NCBI RefSeq assembly: GCF_000737195.2
Contig: NZ_JALM01000045.1
Coordinates: forward strand, 1-43,823
Reading direction: 5' to 3'
Source: Sciscionella sediminilitoris
Lineage (GTDB): Bacteria; Actinomycetota; Actinomycetes; Mycobacteriales; Pseudonocardiaceae
Length of the DNA: 43,823 nucleotides
Part shown: in pieces, positions 40,060 to 43,823 of the stretch
Numbering within the stretch: position 1 is the stretch's first letter
Layout: each line of letters opens with the position of its first letter
Notes under the pieces: model-generated
Told to the model about the DNA's origin: nothing
Seen by the model: the letters and a program-made list of their open reading frames with translations, nothing else
Database searches by the model: none
Program-made: the position numbers and the translations under genes

Positions 40060-41421
40060 ATGACTGCTGTCCCGGACAATGCGACGCAGCGGCAGACACA
40101 GCGTCAACTGCGCACGGTGGTCGCCTCGAGCGTGATCGGCACGACGGTCGAGTGGTACGACTTCTTCCTCTACGGCACCGCGGCGGGGATCATCTTCAAC
40201 CGGTTCTACTTCCCGAGCGGGAACCCGGTGGTCTCCACGGTGCTCTCGTTCGCCACCTTCGCGCTCGGCTTCGTCGCCCGGCCGATCGGCGGGCTGATCT
40301 TCGGGCACATCGGTGACAAGCTCGGCCGCAAACGCACCCTGGTGGCGACCATGCTCATCATGGGCGCGGCCACGGTGGCGATCGGCATCGTGCCCACCTA
40401 CTCCCAGATCGGTCTCGCCGCACCACTGATCCTGGTGGTGCTGCGGCTGATCCAGGGGGTGGCGATCGGCGGCGAATGGGGCGGCGCGGTGCTGCTCGCC
40501 GTGGAGTACGCGCCCGCGAGGAAACGCGGCTTCTACGGCAGTTTCCCGCAACTGGGACTGGCCACCGGACTGGTACTGGGAACCGGGGTGTTCGCGCTGC
40601 TCAACGCGGCGATGCCCGGGGACGCGTTCCTGTCCTGGGGCTGGCGGCTCGCGTTCGGGCTCTCCGCGCTGCTGGTGCTGATCGGCCTGTTCATCCGGTT
40701 GCGCGTGGTGGAGACCCCGGCCTTCCGCACCATGGAGAGCAACCAGGCGAAGGCCACCATCCCGGCGATGGATCTGCTGCGCGACCGGGCCAGCAGGCGG
40801 AACCTGTTGCTGGGTATGGGAAGCAGGCTGCACGAGGGTGTCTCGTTCAACACCTGGGCGGTGTTCGCCATCTCCTATGGCACCGGCACCATCGGCATGG
40901 ATCGCCAGCCATTGCTGCTCGCGGTGCTCGCCGCCGCCGCGGTGATGGCGATCTGCATCCCGCTGTTCGGCAGCGCATCCGACCGGTTCGGGCGAAAACG
41001 GGTGTTCGGGCTCGGCCTCGTACTCACCGGGATCGGGGCGTTCCCCGCCTTCGTACTGCTCAACCAGGCGAACACGGCCGCGGCGATCCTCGCGCTGATC
41101 GGGGTGCTCGGCATCTGCTATCCGCTGGTGTACGGGCCACAGGCGGCTTTCTATGCCGAACTGTTCCCCACCTCGGTCCGGTGCACCGGGATCTCGCTGG
41201 TGTACCAGCTCTCCGGAATCGTGGCCTCCGGGCTCACCCCGCTGCTGCTGGCCTATCTGGTCAGTCTCGGCGGCGGCGGCTACGGCTTCGTGCTGACCTA
41301 TCTGCTGGTCACCATGGTGCTCAGCCTGGTGTCCACGGTGTTCATCCGCCGGGCCGATCCCGCGGAGCAGACCGGAGCAGACCGCACCGGGCAACTGCGG
41401 AGCACGCCGGCGAACGGCTGA
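40060..41421 (+). CDS. MFS carrier, metabolite:H+ symporter (MHS) family
   Basis: Transporter of 453 residues with 12 helices. The MHS hallmark SSVIGTTVEWYDFFLYGTAAGIIFNRFYFP opens it, then FALGFVARPIGGLIFGHIGDKLGRKRTL (MFS motif A), RLIQGVAIGGEWGGAVLLAVEYAPARKRGFYGSFPQLG and FRTMESNQAK in the middle loop. Relatives import shikimate, 2-oxoglutarate, proline/betaine or sulfonates. GGGGAG precedes the ATG. It is 15 bases after the HOT stop, so they form an operon and it probably imports the HOT substrate. No symbol is warranted. Confidence 0.9.
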   Translation: MTAVPDNATQRQTQRQLRTVVASSVIGTTVEWYDFFLYGTAAGIIFNRFYFPSGNPVVSTVLSFATFALGFVARPIGGLIFGHIGDKLGRKRTLVATMLIMGAATVAIGIVPTYSQIGLAAPLILVVLRLIQGVAIGGEWGGAVLLAVEYAPARKRGFYGSFPQLGLATGLVLGTGVFALLNAAMPGDAFLSWGWRLAFGLSALLVLIGLFIRLRVVETPAFRTMESNQAKATIPAMDLLRDRASRRNLLLGMGSRLHEGVSFNTWAVFAISYGTGTIGMDRQPLLLAVLAAAAVMAICIPLFGSASDRFGRKRVFGLGLVLTGIGAFPAFVLLNQANTAAAILALIGVLGICYPLVYGPQAAFYAELFPTSVRCTGISLVYQLSGIVASGLTPLLLAYLVSLGGGGYGFVLTYLLVTMVLSLVSTVFIRRADPAEQTGADRTGQLRSTPANG

Positions 41422-41448
41422 TCCGGACGCCCGTTCCGGGGCGCACGG

Positions 41449-41454
41449 TAGGCT
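41449..41454 (+). promoter_or_regulatory. -10 box of IclR copy 2
   Basis: TAGGCT, 31 bases before ATG 41486; the leader then carries GGCGAGGAGGAGG as ribosome site. No convincing -35 was found. Confidence 0.4.
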
Positions 41455-41485
41455 GCTGCCATCAGGCGAGGAGGAGGCCAGCAGC

Positions 41486-42277
41486 ATGAGCACCCCGGAA
41501 CCGGGCGGCCGGGTGGCCGGTACCCAGACCGTGGCCCGCGCGTTCGCCGTGTTGCGGTTGTTCCGCGATCACCGGGGCGATCTCGGTGTCGGGGCCGTGG
41601 CACGGGAACTCGGGCTCAACCTCAGCACGACCCACCGCATCGTGCGGGCGCTCGTGGCCGAGGGGTACCTGGCGCAGAACGAGGACAACGAGCACTACTA
41701 CCTCGGCGCCGGTGCGCTGCTGCTCGGCCAGGCCGCCCAGCACAACTTCGGCCTCGACGTGGTGTATCCGGTGCTGCAACGGCTCGCCGAGCAGACCGGT
41801 GAATCGGTGAACCTCGGGGTGCTCTCCGGGGGCACCGAGGTCGTGGTCGTGGAACGGGTCGAATCCGCGCAGCCGCTACGGTTCACCCAGCCGCCGGGCA
41901 CCCGTATCGCACTGCACGCCTCCTCCATGGGCAAGGCGCTGCTGGCCAACAACACCGATGCCGAGCACCAGACCCTGCACGGGGTGCAGCGGCTCACCAA
42001 GGTCACCGAGAAGACGCACGCCACCGCGAAGGCCCTGCGCGCCGAACTGGACACCATCCGGGCGCGCGGCTGGAGCACCGACGACGAGGAGTCCGTGCTC
42101 GGGGTGCGCTGCGCGGGCGCCCCGATCCTGGACAGCGCGGGCCGGGCGCGCGCCGCGGTCGCCGTGCAGGCCCCCGCGGTGCGGGTACCGGACGAGCGGT
42201 TCGCCGAGCTCGGCCCGCTCGTGGCCGCCGCCGCGAAGGAGATCGCGACGCTGCTGCCGCCCGGGCACAGTTTCTAA
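41486..42277 (+). CDS. IclR-family regulator (copy 2)
   Basis: Regulator of 263 residues. The winged helix TVARAFAVLRLFRDHRGDLGVGAVARELGLNLSTTHRIVRALVAEGYL (about residues 14-62) is followed by YYLGAGALLLGQAAQHNFGLDVVYPVLQRLAEQTGESVNLGVL and effector-domain segments TRIALHASSMGKALLA and WSTDDEESVLGVRCAGAPILDSAGRARAAVAVQAP. It is paralogous to the IclR at 34994. It lies downstream of the HOT-MHS operon with its own promoter and converges on the secreted barrel protein 3 bases away. It is likely to control the HOT module. Confidence 0.9.
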   Translation: MSTPEPGGRVAGTQTVARAFAVLRLFRDHRGDLGVGAVARELGLNLSTTHRIVRALVAEGYLAQNEDNEHYYLGAGALLLGQAAQHNFGLDVVYPVLQRLAEQTGESVNLGVLSGGTEVVVVERVESAQPLRFTQPPGTRIALHASSMGKALLANNTDAEHQTLHGVQRLTKVTEKTHATAKALRAELDTIRARGWSTDDEESVLGVRCAGAPILDSAGRARAAVAVQAPAVRVPDERFAELGPLVAAAAKEIATLLPPGHSF

Positions 42278-42280
42278 CCG

Positions 42281-43201
42281 CTACGCGGTGCCCTCGTTGA
42301 CCGCCCGCGCGTAGTCCTTCGCGGTCCGGCCCTGCTGCGCGCACTTCGCGATGTCGTCGTAGAGCCACAGGAATCCGCCGGGGATTCCTGCCGAGGAATG
42401 CCAGCCGCGCATGGTGTCCCGCACCTGATCCGGGGAATCCCCTTCGGCGCACCCCTCCCCGTGTTTGCTCCAGAGTCCCGGATCGACCGGCATCCCCAGG
42501 TCCCGGCCCCACTGCCCGGGATCGTTGCCCGCCCCGCCCGCATAGTCCTGCAGATACACGCGGTCGAGCTGGGAACCGAGCCCGTCCTTGACCTTCTTCC
42601 AGTGCCCGGTGTTCGTGTACGGGGCGATGGTGAAGCCCTGGTAGCCGATCTCCTTCGCCATCCGCGCGAACCGGATGGTCGAATCGGCGTCGTAAGTCTG
42701 CTCATCGTCATCGTTGATCGCATCCGCCCCGGTGACCTCCCGGAGTTTCGCGAAGTTCTTCCGCAGCTTCTCCGTGCCGTCCGGGCTGCTCAGCAGTTCC
42801 TCGATGGCGCCCCAGTCCTGGGCGGGCGGCGCGGAACCCACCGAGACCTCGACACGGTTCACCGAGGTCGGCGCCGTTTTCAGGGTCCGCAACTGCGCGG
42901 CCCAGTCCGGATTGTCCCCGACGTATTCGCCGCCCGCGATGATCTTCCTGTCGTTGAAGGACAGATCGCCGGTGTCCTTGTCGACGTGGATACTCCACAG
43001 GATGACCGTGGTGAACCCCGAATCGCGCACCACATCCATTTCCTTGCCGCCACCCGAGTAGAACGGGCCGCCGCCGTAGACGGCCGAGCGCCCGGCCGCG
43101 GCGGCTCCGTCCGCGGCCCACCCCATTCCCGAAGTACCGGCGAACAGGGCGAAACCGAGCGCGCCGGCCAGCGCCACCCGCCACGTGCGTTTCCCGGCCA
43201 T
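42281..43201 (-). CDS. Secreted GH18-like TIM-barrel protein
   Basis: Protein of 306 residues with a Sec signal peptide (VALAGALGFALFAGTSGMGWAAD). The mature part starts SAVYGGGPFYSGGGKEMDVVRDSGFTTVILWSIHVD, like strands 1-2 of a glycoside-hydrolase-18-like barrel. It continues NRVEVSVGS, then the acidic TGADAINDDDEQTYD at about residues 155-169 where GH18 enzymes have DGxDxDxE, and later IAPYTN, VYLQDYAGG and GGFLWLYDDIAKC near the last strands. Hydrolase activity is uncertain because the acidic motif is not canonical. ATG 43201 follows AAAGGGG; the open frame to 43729 is not used. Monocistronic. Confidence 0.65.
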   Translation of the reverse strand: MAGKRTWRVALAGALGFALFAGTSGMGWAADGAAAAGRSAVYGGGPFYSGGGKEMDVVRDSGFTTVILWSIHVDKDTGDLSFNDRKIIAGGEYVGDNPDWAAQLRTLKTAPTSVNRVEVSVGSAPPAQDWGAIEELLSSPDGTEKLRKNFAKLREVTGADAINDDDEQTYDADSTIRFARMAKEIGYQGFTIAPYTNTGHWKKVKDGLGSQLDRVYLQDYAGGAGNDPGQWGRDLGMPVDPGLWSKHGEGCAEGDSPDQVRDTMRGWHSSAGIPGGFLWLYDDIAKCAQQGRTAKDYARAVNEGTA

Positions 43202-43274
43202 CCCGGACCCCTTTCCTCGCTCAGGCCACGGTAGGCGTCCCTGGCGGGCACGGGAAGGTCCTTCCGGATGATCT

Positions 43275-43823
43275 TCAGCCTGTCGTCCCGGCACCGGTCC
43301 CGCCGTGCCGGGTGCAGTCGTACAGGGTCTTGTCGCGGCCCAAGGTGTCGAAGGCGTGCTGTTCGGTGTCCGCCCCGCCGTAGGCCCGCGGATCCACCGG
43401 GGTGCAGTGATTTTCGATCCACCGCTGGCGCTTGGCCCGCGCATCGCCGAAGGAGGAGGCCCCGGTGGGCATCCCGCCGCCGGAACCGCTGCTGAGCACC
43501 TGGCCCAACCTGCCCGCCCGGGCCCACGCGTCCAGTTGTTCGGCCGAGGGACCGTTGTCGGTGCCCATGAATCCGCCCATGGCGATGATGTTCGCGGAGG
43601 AATTGAGAATGTACGGTGCGGCGAGGGTGGCGCCGCTGACCGCGAGGGGAATCTCGGCACCGCCGCTGTGCGTCCCGGCGTAGTCGAGTATTCGCCGCTG
43701 TGCCGCGGAAAGCCGCTCCGGATGCTCATCGGCCGCGGCGCTGACCGTGACCAGGCCCAGCGGTTTCCGCTCCCCGTGCCCGGCGGCGGGTGGTGGATGC
43801 ATGCCGCCCCGGGGCGGTGGTCC
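43275..43823 (-). CDS. GT39-type glycosyltransferase, C-terminal domain (truncated)
   Basis: The last 182 residues of a membrane glycosyltransferase of the ArnT/YkcB-like GT39 group; the catalytic membrane part lies beyond the window. The visible domain has LSAAQRRILDYAGTHSGGAEIPLAVSGATLAAPYILNSSANIIAMGGFMGTDNGPSAEQLDAWARAGRLGQVL, a SGSGGGM loop and a Cys-containing tail (HCTP ... YDCTRH). This is the extracytoplasmic C-terminal domain I associate with putative mannosyltransferases of actinobacteria. It stops at 43275, 73 bases before the barrel-protein start on the same strand, so the two may be cotranscribed. A 14-base palindrome at 43804-43817 is probably chance. Confidence 0.75.
   Translation of the reverse strand, partial: GPPPRGGMHPPPAAGHGERKPLGLVTVSAAADEHPERLSAAQRRILDYAGTHSGGAEIPLAVSGATLAAPYILNSSANIIAMGGFMGTDNGPSAEQLDAWARAGRLGQVLSSGSGGGMPTGASSFGDARAKRQRWIENHCTPVDPRAYGGADTEQHAFDTLGRDKTLYDCTRHGGTGAGTTG

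Noticed and set aside
42275-42294. Hairpin ACCGC-TAC-GCGGT as a terminator between the convergent genes
   Set aside because: The stem is only 5 bases, has no T-tract and overlaps the stop codon of the barrel gene.
43804-43817. 14-base palindrome CCGCCCCGGGGCGG near the window end
   Set aside because: Short and made only of G and C; likely by chance in this composition and inside a coding region.

Overview
The window is high-GC DNA, densely packed with genes on both strands. GTG and TTG starts are common, genes often overlap by ATGA, and -10 boxes are of the TAnnnT type. A DtxR/IdeR-type iron box, a secreted LAxTG-anchored protein, IclR, MocR and LacI regulators and a GT39 C-terminal domain point to an actinobacterium, most likely of the Pseudonocardiales. 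The species cannot be named from the sequence. No rRNA, tRNA, CRISPR array or insertion sequence was seen. Both window edges cut genes.

Layout. Bases 1-11,600 hold small units: a 5'-truncated ThDP enzyme that begins inside a perfect 20+20 base palindrome; an LLM flavin oxidoreductase; a DUF6611-like protein; a Tat-type metallophosphoesterase; a TetR/alpha-beta hydrolase pair with two operators; an iron-box-controlled siderophore-binding lipoprotein; a DoxX-like protein; a secreted peptidoglycan amidase; a metallo-beta-lactamase hydrolase divergent from a micro-ORF plus amidase across a mirror-image promoter; a TetR regulator; and a frameshifted ArsR-type gene. Bases 11,643-18,782 are one LacI-controlled minus-strand operon: lacI, a solute-binding-protein-like cytosolic protein, acyl-CoA ligase, MFS carrier, class III CoA-transferase and enoyl-CoA hydratase. 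It looks like CoA-thioester catabolism of an imported carboxylate. At 18,903 lies a LAxTG surface protein.

Bases 20,468-33,992 form a taurine/sulfoacetaldehyde region. Phosphotransacetylase (pta) is divergent from a TauR-like MocR regulator. Next come a YtcJ-type amidohydrolase, a DUF3311 protein and a sodium:solute symporter, then CobT- and CobS-like proteins divergent from xsc, then a class III taurine-type aminotransferase and an amino-acid permease. The inferred route is taurine to sulfoacetaldehyde (aminotransferase), to acetyl phosphate plus sulfite (Xsc), to acetyl-CoA (Pta). No sulfite exporter, sulfite dehydrogenase or alanine/glutamate dehydrogenase is present.

Bases 34,023-42,277 hold a frameshifted orphan ABC-2 permease. 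They also hold a redox module flanked by two paralogous IclR regulators: a 957-residue FAD/Fe-S D-2-hydroxyacid dehydrogenase (YdiJ-like) divergent from a hydroxyacid-oxoacid transhydrogenase (HOT/ADHFE1-like), followed by an MHS-family carrier. The last 1.5 kb carries a secreted GH18-like barrel protein and the C-terminal end of a GT39-type glycosyltransferase.

The most promising undescribed items are the CobS/CobT-like ATPase-VWA pair that shares an intergenic region with xsc and has no CobN, the HOT plus D-2-hydroxyglutarate dehydrogenase cycle beside a sulfonate pathway, and the signal-less solute-binding protein inside a CoA-catabolic operon. Functions are inferred from remembered family features; no searches were run.
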